From assembly GCF_014805685.1 (NCBI RefSeq), contig NC_060887.1:11156463-11220462 (forward strand): 64,000 bases of DNA, read 5' to 3'. The notes beneath the pieces are model-generated. The model saw nothing but the letters and a program-made list of their open reading frames with translations. It had not been told where the DNA came from and ran no database searches. Every line of letters begins with the position of its first letter. The stretch's first letter is position 1. Source of the DNA: Silurus meridionalis (lineage: Eukaryota; Chordata; Actinopteri; Siluriformes; Siluridae). The position numbers and the translations under genes were made by a program. Shown piece by piece: positions 1 through 9,519 of this stretch.

Positions 1-412
1 ACAAGCTACATAAAGTGCATCGAGTGCAAACAGTGCAGACAAAAAACAATACAGACAGACAAGTCAGACAGAAAACACAAGACAACACAAAACAAGACAC
101 AAACCTGAGATAGCGCCAACTAGTAAACCTACTGTATACTCTGAATATACAGTACTGTATGAGAAGAACTGTAAAAACTATACCTGGGAGTGAATATAAA
201 CAGACAAAATTTTGTGCAAAAAAACAGCAACAGTCAAGAGGTGCATAAGACAGCATGTAAACAGTATAGTATAATAACAGTATCAGAGGTGGCAAAAGTA
301 CACAAATCCATTACTTAAGTAGAAGTACAGATACTCATGTTTTAAAATACTATAAGGCTATAACAGTGCAGAGATGTGTAGACATCATTAAGAGCCTTTG
401 CTATGTTTCCAC

Positions 413-501
<89 letters not shown>

Positions 502-655
502 CATAGACATTTTACAGATTTGAATGATGTATTGGTTGTACGTTTATTGATGGTACTGTACGATCAATAAAGACAGTAATTTATGTTCGTGTCTCCTTCA
601 TTAGTCCAACAAAGCCCGCTTTTCCTTCACCACACACCGTCTGCAGTTAATCCCA
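1..655. repeat. Non-coding flank with (AT)n microsatellite
   Basis: No convincing gene is visible. A pure AT dinucleotide run occupies 417-497. Around 285-330 there is a 'gaggtggcaaaagtac...ttacttaagtagaagtaca' motif that resembles the end of a dispersed repeat also seen near 41.6 kb, 47.5 kb and 48.7 kb. The first 250 bases are A- and C-rich with many short CAGACA/ACAAA words, probably degraded repeat. Confidence 0.7.
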
Positions 656-1067
656 TCAGTTTTCCAATGGCAATGCATTTTTACTTACAGACTTCTTCAC
701 CGCATTAAAAATGTCCCGTCCTGTTGTGGTCCCATGCATGGCAGCTACATCCAACAGCTCCTCAGTGACAGAAAGGTTCGACTTGATGCCTCTGATAAAC
801 GCTGTATCCATGGTGTCTGTGCTTTCATCAAGAGCTAATGAAAAAGCTATGTAGCTGCGTGTCTCTTCGGCCAGCTGTGTTGCCAGGTTTCCTGCTAGTT
901 CCTTAACTCGGTCCGCGATGGTGTTTCGTGATAAACTGACATTTTTAAAAGTCTGTATCTTGTCGGGACACACCTGCTCACAGACCTTCAGCATGCACTG
1001 CTTTAAAAATGCACCCTCTGAAAAAGACTTTGCAGCACAGGCAATTTCTTCAGCCACAATAAAGCTA
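656..1067 (-). pseudogene. hAT transposase fragment, GTF2IRD2/ZBED-like
   Basis: A 133-residue open stretch on the minus strand reads like the middle of the hAT-derived transposases found in GTF2IRD2-like and ZBED-like proteins. The segment includes '[20 protein letters not shown]', followed by '[10 protein letters not shown]', the usual first-Asp region of the hAT catalytic core, and '[12 protein letters not shown]'. Upstream the frame reads on to about 1067, where the homology stops exactly at the TG of a putative LTR. It lacks the BED finger and the C-terminal dimerisation region. I infer an old hAT copy interrupted by Gypsy C. Family recognition is from memory of the motif pattern, not a search. 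Confidence 0.65.
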
Positions 1068-1068
1068 G

Positions 1069-1242
1069 TGTAAGAATTGTGCTTGGATACTAAAGTGAGA
1101 TTATTTCTCTAATAACATTCACGGACACCGACAAGCTCTTCTTTCCAATTTTATTCTTTTTTTTCCAAACAATTCCCGTGCTCCTCTACTCACGCTTCCA
1201 AAGCACCTGGCAAAGCACATACATTTTCACTTTTACACTACA
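1069..1242 (-). repeat. Putative short 3' LTR of Gypsy C
   Basis: A 174-bp segment begins TG and ends CA (minus strand: TGTAGTGTAAAAGTG...AATTCTTACA). It carries an AATAAA polyadenylation signal on the minus strand and is preceded on that strand by a purine tract (cctaaggggga, 1243-1254). That arrangement (purine tract, TG...CA, polyA signal) is what a 3' LTR looks like. The only minus-strand element whose 3' end can lie here, apart from Gypsy A with its own LTRs, is Gypsy C. No second copy is seen in the window, so the call rests on structure alone. Confidence 0.5.
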
Positions 1243-1358
1243 TCCCCCTTAGGAAAAAGAAACGTCCTCATTTCCAAAACTGAAGGGGAAAAAATAAATC
1301 AAAGAGAAGAATAAGAAAAAAATATATTACACAAACTGTAATCATAAACATATCATTG

Positions 1359-2673
1359 TGTGGCATGGTGAGGGGGGAGGTGCTTAACCAATACCAAATA
1401 TGGCAGTAAATTGACTACGCCACCCTGGAAATGGGCCAGGGACCCAAAAGTACTAAAAAGCACGCAAATACGTAGTGGCTGAGACAGATATCAGACAACA
1501 GGAAATATTTCATACAATTTATTCAGAACACATTAAAAATACATGATTCATTTTAATATGCAAAAATTTAAAAGAGTACAATAAATCACAACATCATCCA
1601 TCCATGCACACTCTTGTTTTACCACTTCAGAACTGGGGACTTTGTCCTGCCTTTTTAGCTAAACACAGCACGCACTCGTGTTCTCTCACAACACCACACC
1701 ACAAACCCAATTGTGATCACTACAAGTCGACAGCTGTACCACCACCACACACACGCAGACACTGGCTAGCACTGGTACCCCAATTCTGAAGGGAAAAGAA
1801 CAACAAAATTAGACAAATACACCAACTACACACATACAAACAGCACACTATGATTTATAAAGAACGCTGCCAGAGGAGTTAGCATCACCTGATAATAGCG
1901 GCTCTCCTTAACAATTATAGGCAGCACAAAAGCGTCATATAAAACATCACATTTACAAAACAAATCAAATCATACAAAACCCCAAATAGGAGTTTACAAA
2001 CAACAACTTCAGAAAAACCACGAAAGAACATCAAACAAACAAAGAATAACACAACAGGGTGACAATACAAAGATATACGATGCAAATACCCCACCTCAGT
2101 CAAAACCTTAAATACTCAACACGCTAAGTTTAGCTGCGCTCTCACTAGCCGGAAGCGCTGTCAGTCCGTCGAAGGCAGTTCCCCTTTGTAGAGATATGAT
2201 AGTTAGTTCATATTATATGCATCCGTTAAGAGGCAGTGAAAAGCGGTCAAGCCTGGACCAACATGAAGAAATAAAACATCCCAATCTTTACAATCGCACT
2301 CCTTTTCATGCGTTCATTACTGCAGCTGCTCAGTAGTCAGTATCGATTATGCAGAAAGGACGCAAAGCTCAACGACGCCCGAAAAGCCTGCTGCAACACC
2401 TCCGTGACACTGCCAATAGAACTCACGCCGCTCCGCACACTTGACGTGTACGAGTGAAAAGCTGACAAAGTGTCACTCAACACATCCGCAATGTTCCTCA
2501 GCCACACACTCGCAGACATAAACACGGCGCACAGGATGTTACGTCACTTCCGGAACCCCAGATGACGCGCTTGGTGACGTGCGCTTGGTTGCCTATCAAT
2601 CTCATCCCCTTTTATACCTGTGGAACATACCATTTCCACACAAATAATCAATTTGGTTGATCGCATCACCACA
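1359..2673 (-). repeat. Gypsy A 3' LTR
   Basis: This matches 8053-9371 almost base for base. In minus orientation it starts TGTGGTGATG and ends CCATGCCACA. It has a 6-bp insertion (gccagg) near 1434 that the other copy lacks. A 62-codon minus-strand open frame at 2337-2525 is identical in both LTRs. Confidence 0.93.
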
Positions 2674-3084
2674 ATCTATCCCCCCATTAGTCATCGTAGT
2701 CCCGACGATGAACACTAATCCCAGGGCCTAAACAAAGCAACCAGAGAACTAGACCCCAAGGTAGATCTGGCAGAAATCTGATTAGCCTCACCACCTACAG
2801 CTTGTGGTAAGCGGTGCGGGTTTGAGTGCTGACCTGCCCCAACGCGCCCAGTTCGTCTTGGGGCTCTTCCAGATATATTGGGCGGTCCCAACCCAATGGA
2901 TCCCGGCTCTGACTGCGATCCTACACCTCACTTTCCAATGCTGTGGGCCTAGTACCCGGTTCCTCAACCCCAGGAGTGGGACTAACCCTTACTTCTGAGG
3001 GAGCTGGAACCATTTCCACATTCCCTTGAGGAACCAGCGGGGATTCTACCACATACACCAAGTCCTCATCCTCAGATTCGTCTT
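2674..3084 (-). other. Gypsy A 3' internal region and polypurine tract
   Basis: This lies between the 3' LTR and the end of pol. On the minus strand the last bases before the LTR are a G-run (aatggggggatagat), the likely polypurine tract. A 73-codon minus-strand frame at 2921-3142 is rich in E, P, S and V and looks like an acidic/proline tail continuing pol in another frame. No env is seen. Confidence 0.6.
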
Positions 3085-4509
3085 CTAAGGGTGTGGGCAG
3101 CTTAGACTGACCCTCAGGAGACTCAATTGAGCCGGAGTACATTGAATACGGGGTTTTAAGGACATCCGATGAACATGACGGACTTTAGAGAGGTCATACA
3201 CTGGTGCTATAGTATACACTGACCCACCATCTTGTGGCACCCGAACTACCTGGTATACAGTTGAGCTCCATAGGTCCTGGATTTTATGACGTCCTAGGAA
3301 CCCATGTTCTCGCAGATAGACCAACTGCTCTTCTGTCAATGGCTGCTCCCTTACCCGCTGGTCATGCTTAGCCTTACGATATTGGGCGGCCGCTTGCAGC
3401 CTCTCCGTGCACTCAGCGGCCACTTGAGGCGAGCCTGATGCTCTTCCACCCAATGATGGACCCTACCAGCCACTGGCTCCTGCACGCGGCCCAACAGAAA
3501 ATCCACAGGGAGTCTAGGCTCCTGCCCAAACATTAAAAAGTAAGGTGTTTCTCCAGTGGCTTGGTGGGGAGTGGTATTATAACAGAACACCACCTGGGAC
3601 AAACAAGATGCCCAGTCCCTCTTCCTTCCAATGGGCAAAGTCCGCAACAAATTGTGCATTGTCCGGTTAAACCGTTCGCACTGGCCGTTACCGGCTGGAT
3701 GGTATGCAGTGGTGCGTGACTTACCCACCTGGTAAAGGCTACACAACTGCTGAATGAGCCTGGATTCAAAGTTGCGGCCCTGATCGGAATGGATCCGCCC
3801 CGGAACCCCAAACTTATAAAACCACTCCTCCACCAAGACACGGGCCACCGTCACCGCCTGTTGATCCCGAGTAGGGATTGCCACAGTGAATTTACTAAAA
3901 ATGTCCGTCATTACCAAAACATTTTCTTGCCCAGTGCGAAGGCTCAAGGACTGTGAAGTCCAGGGCCACGATCTCGCTCGGACGGGAGGCCATCAGGTGC
4001 GCCATATAGCTCCGAGCCACTGGTGTAGCCTCCTTGGCCTGCTGACACCGCTCACACTGCTGTACCCAGTGGGCTACATTAGCTGACATCCCCGGCCAGT
4101 AGCACCGCGCTCCGTACCTTGATGGCCATGACACTGATGTAATTGAGTCAAAACCTCGGGCTGTGTCGGCTGGCAACACCAGTTGCAACACCTTCTCACC
4201 ACCATCTGAACAGCAGACCCGTCGATATAACAGGCCATCCTGTTCCTCCAAACGGTCCCACTGCCGTAGCAACACTAAAACCAAGTTGGATAACTGTCGC
4301 CGCTCTTGGGGCCCTGGGCCTCGCCCTCGGCGCCAATACTTAAGGGCTGCACCAATAATGGGATCTTCCTCCTGCAGTCGCACAAGGTCTGACCCCGATC
4401 GACCGGGCATAGCCTGCATGGCCATCACAGCCGTAGCTCCTGCCAGACTAACTCCCTCAGCCCGCCTCAGTAGTTCAGGAACTACTCTCCCCGGGTGACT
4501 GTTTTCCAC
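3085..4509 (-). pseudogene. pol: Gypsy A integrase region of pol (frameshifted)
   Basis: Integrase joins element cDNA to chromosomal DNA. Three overlapping minus-strand frames (3895-4509, 3351-3947, 3085-3453) together give the protein in order. The zinc-binding H2C2 segment ends 'CERCQQAKEA'. The DDE core has 'LVMTDIFSKF', 'IHSDQGRNFES' and 'GNGQCERFNRT', so all three acidic residues are present. The C-terminal GPY/F-like module has 'GRHKIQDLW' and 'VHRMSLKPRI'. The frames shift near 3.92 kb and 3.42 kb. The same region is one uninterrupted frame in Gypsy B, so these are decay, not programmed shifts. A TAA at about 4513-4515 separates it from RNase H in the same frame. Confidence 0.88.
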
Positions 4510-4515
4510 AAACTG

Positions 4516-5772
4516 TTAGCCAGAAGGCAACCGCGATAAAGCATCTGCATTTTGATTGGCCCTACCTGACCGATATTGCACCTCAAAATCAAAGGCCGCG
4601 AGTTCAGCCGCCCAACGCTGTTCGGTAGCCCCCAATTTTGCAGTTGCCAGGTGGCTCAATGGATTATTATCGGTGCGTACAATGCAGCGATGACCCAACA
4701 AGTATTCGCGGAATTTTTCAGCCATAGCCCATTTTAGGGCCAAAAACTCGAGCCGCATAGAACTGTATGTGGCTGTATTACGCTCTGCTGGGCGAAGACT
4801 CCGGCTAGCATAATCCACCGGTCTAACCTTACCATCCACCTCTTGGGAAAGCACTGCCCCTAGCCCTACATAGCTGGCATCAATCTCCACGATAAATGGA
4901 AGCTTAAAATTAGCATATGCGAGGACTGGCGCAGTGGTAAGCTTCTGCTTCAATGTCCGAAATGCTTGTTCACACGATTCAGACCACAACGCTCCCAATT
5001 CCTGTCTCCGGCTACTCATCTTCCCTCTACCTGCCTCCGCTACTACCCGATGCAATGGAGCTGCTACCTGGGCAAAGCCTTCTACAAACCGCCTGTAGTA
5101 GCTCACAAAACCCAGAAAGGTTCGAAGCTCCGACACAGTCTTAGGACATGGCCATTGGGCCACAGCCTCAACCTTCCCCGGGTCCGTAGACACGCCGTAG
5201 GATGATATAACGTGGCCCAAGTAATGCACCTCTTCCCTGAAAAAGTCACACTTTTCCAACTTAACCTTGAGGCCAGCGGCTCGTAGGCGATCCAGCACCA
5301 TCCTTAATCTCTGCAGATGGTGTTGCACAGAAGAAGAATAAACAATAATGTCATCAAGATATAATAACACTGACTGGTGTTGCTGGTCACCAAAGAGCCG
5401 CTCCATCAAGCGCTGGAAGGTACCTGATGCATTACAAAGGCCAAAAGGCATACGGTTCCATTCATATAACCCCCAGGGGGTGCAAAAAGCAGTCTTGTGG
5501 CGATCAGATTCAGCAACCGGGACTTGATTATACCCGCTGGCCAGATCTAATGTAGTAAACCAGCGGGCCCCTGTTAAGGAATCTAATGTCTCCTCAATGC
5601 AAGGCAGTGGGAATGAGTCCTTCCGCGTCTTAGCATTGAGCTGACGGTAGTCTACGCACATGCGCAGGCTACCGTCCTTCTTCCTTACCAATACGACTGG
5701 AGACGCATATGGACTACAGCTTTCCCGGATCACTTGAGTGTCTAAAAGCTGACTAATATGCGTCTTAACCAA
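4516..5772 (-). CDS. pol: Gypsy A reverse transcriptase-RNase H region
   Basis: A 418-codon open segment of pol copies RNA to DNA and degrades the RNA strand. Motifs in order are 'SPYASPVVLVRKKDGSLRMC' (finger/palm start), 'TLDLASGYNQVPV', 'MPFGLCNASGTFQRLM' and the catalytic 'LLYLDDIIVYS' (YLDD). These are followed by the connection and the RNase H domain with 'IVEIDASYVGLGAVLSQ' and 'TDNNPLSHL', ending 'NADALSRLPSG'. The catalytic Asp pair is intact. It is joined to the protease frame by one in-frame TGA near 5806-5808, where Gypsy B has an Arg codon, and followed by an in-frame TAA. Confidence 0.93.
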   Translation of the reverse strand: MVKTHISQLLDTQVIRESCSPYASPVVLVRKKDGSLRMCVDYRQLNAKTRKDSFPLPCIEETLDSLTGARWFTTLDLASGYNQVPVAESDRHKTAFCTPWGLYEWNRMPFGLCNASGTFQRLMERLFGDQQHQSVLLYLDDIIVYSSSVQHHLQRLRMVLDRLRAAGLKVKLEKCDFFREEVHYLGHVISSYGVSTDPGKVEAVAQWPCPKTVSELRTFLGFVSYYRRFVEGFAQVAAPLHRVVAEAGRGKMSSRRQELGALWSESCEQAFRTLKQKLTTAPVLAYANFKLPFIVEIDASYVGLGAVLSQEVDGKVRPVDYASRSLRPAERNTATYSSMRLEFLALKWAMAEKFREYLLGHRCIVRTDNNPLSHLATAKLGATEQRWAAELAAFDFEVQYRSGRANQNADALSRLPSG

Positions 5773-5808
5773 CTCGTATTTAGATGGTGGAATCCGCCTA
5801 TAACGCTG

Positions 5809-6852
5809 TCAGACTGGAGTCTCATTGATTAAGAAAATTTCGTGAGACAGGAGATCAGTACAGCCCAGATCTCCGTCACCAGTGGAAAACACACTCTGAA
5901 ACTCCCGAAGGAGTGCCCTCACCTGTTTCTGCTCCTCATCGGATAACCCGCTCAGTTCTACATTATCGACGTGCCCCACATCCGACGCCGACATTGTATC
6001 ACAGGTTGCGATCTGAGCCTTAACCTGTGATATCTCGGTCAGCCCGGTAGGGGAATCCACCAAATACACTTCTCGCAACGTCCCGAGAACAGTGGTGGGA
6101 TATAAAACGGCATCGAGAGCACCAACATTAACGATGGGTACCCAAACGGTACCACCATTCACACGCACTAAGGACGGAGAGGCTAGTAACCCAGCCGGCA
6201 ACCCGGTCTCACGTGGCTCGAATAGCACAATCTTATCACTGAATACCGACGCACAAGTTGCGGTTACAAATTTTAGAGTGCCCCTTGGAATACGACACAC
6301 TCGCCGCCCACGAATTTTAACATTACCTCCACGCGTGAGAACGCCATCTACTTTTTGGCAGGTTTGGAAAGCCTGAGCCAATTCTGCGTCCTGCGTCACT
6401 AGAGGTAGCTCAAATAAAGTGGGTCCGTACTGTCTGAAAAGCTCATGGTAACAGCGACTAAGAACATTCATTCCCAGAATGCCGGGAACACTAGTGCTTC
6501 CACCTGGAGGGTCACGAACCACCAGTATCCCGCACTTGGATACGATGCGACCACACAGTTCAACATCCAATTCTATATACCCTATGTAAGGGATTTCTAA
6601 TCCATTGGCGGCTCTGAGCTGCAACCAGTGGCATGACTGCAACTGATCCTGGCCCCATGGTTCGAACCCAGACCTAAAACAGCTCTCTGTAATAGTCGAC
6701 ACCATGGAGCCAGTATCTATCAAACAGGGCACCGAGACGCCTCCAATAGAAACAACAAGGTGCGGGCATGAGGAAATTAAACGAGACGCAGATATGTCAT
6801 CATAAACACGAGAGCCACGCATACCCCCAACCGAACTGTGGCCCTGCAGCAC
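5809..6852 (-). CDS. pol: Gypsy A protease and N-terminal pol
   Basis: A 347-codon frame carries a retropepsin: 'VSIGGVSVPCLIDTGSMVST' has the catalytic D-T-G, and 'GILGMNVLSRC' is the flap-distal G-[IV]-L-G element. After a linker, the sequence 'LGCTDLLSHEIFLINETPV' leads into reverse transcriptase. It begins just after the gag stop and lies one base back relative to gag, with no separate Kozak-like ATG (the first codons read Val-Leu-Gln-Gly-His). This implies gag-pol expression by recoding. The same arrangement occurs in Gypsy B. Confidence 0.9.
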   Translation of the reverse strand: MLQGHSSVGGMRGSRVYDDISASRLISSCPHLVVSIGGVSVPCLIDTGSMVSTITESCFRSGFEPWGQDQLQSCHWLQLRAANGLEIPYIGYIELDVELCGRIVSKCGILVVRDPPGGSTSVPGILGMNVLSRCYHELFRQYGPTLFELPLVTQDAELAQAFQTCQKVDGVLTRGGNVKIRGRRVCRIPRGTLKFVTATCASVFSDKIVLFEPRETGLPAGLLASPSLVRVNGGTVWVPIVNVGALDAVLYPTTVLGTLREVYLVDSPTGLTEISQVKAQIATCDTMSASDVGHVDNVELSGLSDEEQKQVRALLREFQSVFSTGDGDLGCTDLLSHEIFLINETPV

Positions 6853-6860
6853 GGTGGGAA

Positions 6861-7922
6861 CTAGTTTTCCGACTGGTTAGGAAAGCTGGACCTACCCGGC
6901 CTTACGTCATTGGATTCCAAATCGACCTGGGAAGGAACTAAAGGAGCTGGAGAACGTTGCCAATTACATTCCCGAGCGAAATGCCCTGGTTGCTGACATC
7001 GTCGACAAATCACAGAACCAGGGCGTGGTGAAGGACTACGAAAATGGGGACTAGGATTACGGGCTAGAATTTGGGTAAGCTGATCAATCTGCTTCTGCTG
7101 TTGACATAACATTTCCCGTAACTCACCCAATTCTGATGAACGACCCCCATGCGCAGAGCCCACCCCAGTATCGCCTTGGACCCCACATTGAATTCCCTGC
7201 ACCAGGGGAGCGGACTGGCTTCGCCCCCTGGCGCCGCCTGGCATCCCCTCTCGTTCCCAGCGAATAGCTTCCCCTCGCACATCCAACAGTGTTGCAGCAG
7301 GCTGACGCCTTACCAACTGCTTTAATTCACGGCGCAACGCATTATCTAGCACGCATTCAATAAATTGATCCCTTACTACAACATCTGAATTTAGAATGCC
7401 ATGCGGTGACTGTTGTTTCAGCCGGTCAAATAAACCCAACAGCGCAAGGGAGAACTCTTGCAACGTTTCCCCCTCTAGCTGTCGCCGTGAATAAAAAGCC
7501 TCTTGAAGTACAATATAGGAGTCCACGCAACCATATACTTCATACAATGCTTCAATAATTCTTTCTGGATTGTCTCTATTAGTACTCGGTCGATATTTAA
7601 TTTCGTCACGAGCCTCTCCTTCCAGATGGTCGAACAAAAAGAAAGCTTTCTCGGCTACAGACATGGTCTGCATACGCATACATGCCTTAGCTTCTTCGTT
7701 AAATTTTGGACAGCGCCGTTCTCGAGGAACGAACACAAAACGCTCGACAGCACTGGCATCTAAACCAGTCGAACGAGGCGTTACCGGTTGTGACGCGCTA
7801 CTATAGGCTGCGCCAGGATCAGGCACTCCAACCAGCGCCTGCTCCTGTCGCAGTCTCTCATTATCAGCCTTCAATTGGGCCACAAGATCTCTCATTTCCT
7901 GTAATTCAGCCTCCATTGCCAA
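6861..7922 (-). CDS. gag: Gypsy A Gag (capsid and nucleocapsid)
   Basis: A 353-residue frame encodes the structural particle protein. It opens with a short coiled-coil-like stretch (MEAELQEMRDLVAQLKADNE). The capsid-type region follows ('EGEARDEIKYRP', 'LQEFSLALLGLFDRL', 'DQFIECVLDNALRRELKQLV'). Near the end there is one CCHC zinc knuckle, 'CRRCQQPGHFAREC'. Compared with Gypsy B it lacks about 11 residues after 'CPKFN', an in-frame deletion in a region rich in conserved Trp/Glu, so function may be impaired. It ends at a TAG set in the sequence GGAAAACTAG. Confidence 0.9.
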   Translation of the reverse strand: MAMEAELQEMRDLVAQLKADNERLRQEQALVGVPDPGAAYSSASQPVTPRSTGLDASAVERFVFVPRERRCPKFNEEAKACMRMQTMSVAEKAFFLFDHLEGEARDEIKYRPSTNRDNPERIIEALYEVYGCVDSYIVLQEAFYSRRQLEGETLQEFSLALLGLFDRLKQQSPHGILNSDVVVRDQFIECVLDNALRRELKQLVRRQPAATLLDVRGEAIRWEREGMPGGARGRSQSAPLVQGIQCGVQGDTGVGSAHGGRSSELGELREMLCQQQKQIDQLTQILARNPSPHFRSPSPRPGSVICRRCQQPGHFARECNWQRSPAPLVPSQVDLESNDVRPGRSSFPNQSEN

Positions 7923-8031
7923 ATACTATAAGGGGTACTTACCGACCGAATCTCCACTCTATTGTCACCACTAGAAAAAAAAACACAAACGAACAATTTC
8001 ACAGTGTCTGAGTCTGTACAACAGCCACAAA

Positions 8032-8050
8032 AATCCTGCCGACTACGCCA
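8032..8050 (-). promoter_or_regulatory. Gypsy A primer-binding site (tRNA-Ser)
   Basis: The plus-strand sequence aatcctgccgactacgcca lies two bases from the 5' LTR. It equals the 3' end of vertebrate tRNA-Ser of the AGA/TGA type plus CCA, as I know that tRNA. The minus-strand RNA would therefore anneal to tRNA-Ser to prime first-strand synthesis. The mag lineage of Gypsy elements is known for Ser priming. Confidence 0.85.
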
Positions 8051-8052
8051 AA

Positions 8053-9371
8053 TGTGGCATGGTGAGGGGGGAGGTGCTTAACCAATACCAAATATGGCAG
8101 TAAATTGACTACGCCACCCTGGAAATGGGACCCAAAAGTACTAAAAAGCACGCAAATACGTAGTGGCTGAGACAGATATCAGACAACAGGAAATATTTCA
8201 TACAATTTATTCAGAACACATTAAAAATACATGATTCATTTTAATATGCAAAAATTTAAAAGAGTACAATAAATCACAACATCATCCATCCATGCACACT
8301 CTTGTTTTACCACTTTAGAACTGGGGACTTTGTCCTGCCTTTTTAGCTAAACACAGCACGCACTCGTGTTCTCTCACAACACCACACCACAAACCCAATT
8401 GTGATCACTACAAGTCGACAGCTGTACCACCACCACACACCGCAGACACTGGCTAGCACTGGTACCCCAATTCTGAAGGGAAAAGAACAACAACATTAGA
8501 CAAATACACCAACTACACACATACAAACAGCACACTATGATTTATAAAAGAACGCCGCTGCCAGAGGAGTTAGCATCACCTAATAATAGCGGCTCTCCTT
8601 AACAATTATAGGCAGCACCAAAGCGTCATATAAAACATCACATTTACAAAACAAATCAAATCATACAAAAACCCCAAATAGGAGTTTACAAACAACAACT
8701 TCAGAAAAACCACGAAAGAACATCAAACAAACAAAGAATAACACAACAGGGCTGACAATACAAAGATATACGATGCAAATACCCCACCTCAGTCAAAACC
8801 TTAAATACTCAACACGCTAAGTTTAGCTGCGCTCTCACTAGCCGGAAGCGCTGTCAGTCTGGTCGCGAAGGCAATTTCCCCTTTGTAGAGATATGATAGT
8901 TAGTTCATATTATATGCATCCGTTAAGAGGCAGTGAAAAGCGGGTCAAGCCTGGACCAACATGAAGAAATAAAACAACCCAATCTTTACAATCGCACTCC
9001 TTTTCATGCGTTCATTACTGCAGCTGCTCAGTAGTCAGTATCGATTATGCAGAAAGGACGCAAAGCTCAACGACGCCCGAAAAGCCTGCTGCAACACCTC
9101 CGTGACACTGCCAATAGAACTCACGCCGCTCCGCACACTTGACGTGTACGAGTGAAAAGCTGACAAAGTGTCACTCAACACATCCGCAATGTTCCTCAGC
9201 CACACACTCGCAGACATAAACACGGCGCACAGGAAGTTACGTCACTTCCGGAACCCCAGATGACGCGCTTGGTGACATGCGCTTGGTTGCCTATCAATCT
9301 CATCCCCTTTTATACCCGTGGAACATACCATTTCCACACAAATAATCAATTTGGTTGATCGCATCACCACA
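8053..9371 (-). repeat. Gypsy A 5' LTR
   Basis: This is the partner of 1359-2673, with TG...CA ends in minus orientation. The primer site is immediately inside it. The outer flank ATCG resembles ATTG on the other side. Confidence 0.93.
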
Positions 9372-9519
9372 ATCGTAAACACAAACGTAACAAATATCAT
9401 GCAGTGAACATTAACACTTTAAGAATGAAATAATTCAAACTGCTCAAAACACCCATACTGTGGAATATGTCAACCTCATTACTAGCATGGTTCTAATAGT
9501 GTTAGCGCCATTGTCCACA

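Larger units (their letters stand above)
1359..9371 (-). mobile_element. Gypsy A: near-complete Ty3/Gypsy LTR retrotransposon
   Basis: An 8.0-kb minus-strand element is bounded by two nearly identical LTRs (1359-2673 and 8053-9371). It contains gag, protease, reverse transcriptase, RNase H and integrase in Gypsy order. A tRNA-Ser primer site abuts the 5' LTR, and a G-rich tract on the minus strand abuts the 3' LTR (around 2674-2688). The flanking 4-mers are ATTG (1355-1358) and ATCG (9372-9375), an imperfect target duplication. It sits inside the 3' untranslated part of older Gypsy C. By eye the LTRs differ by about a dozen substitutions plus small indels over 1.3 kb, so the insertion is recent, yet pol already has nonsense codons and frameshifts. 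Confidence 0.92.

Noticed and set aside
8032..8050. Possible tRNA gene
   Set aside because: Only the last 16 tRNA bases plus CCA are present. It is a primer-binding site; nuclear tRNA genes do not encode CCA.
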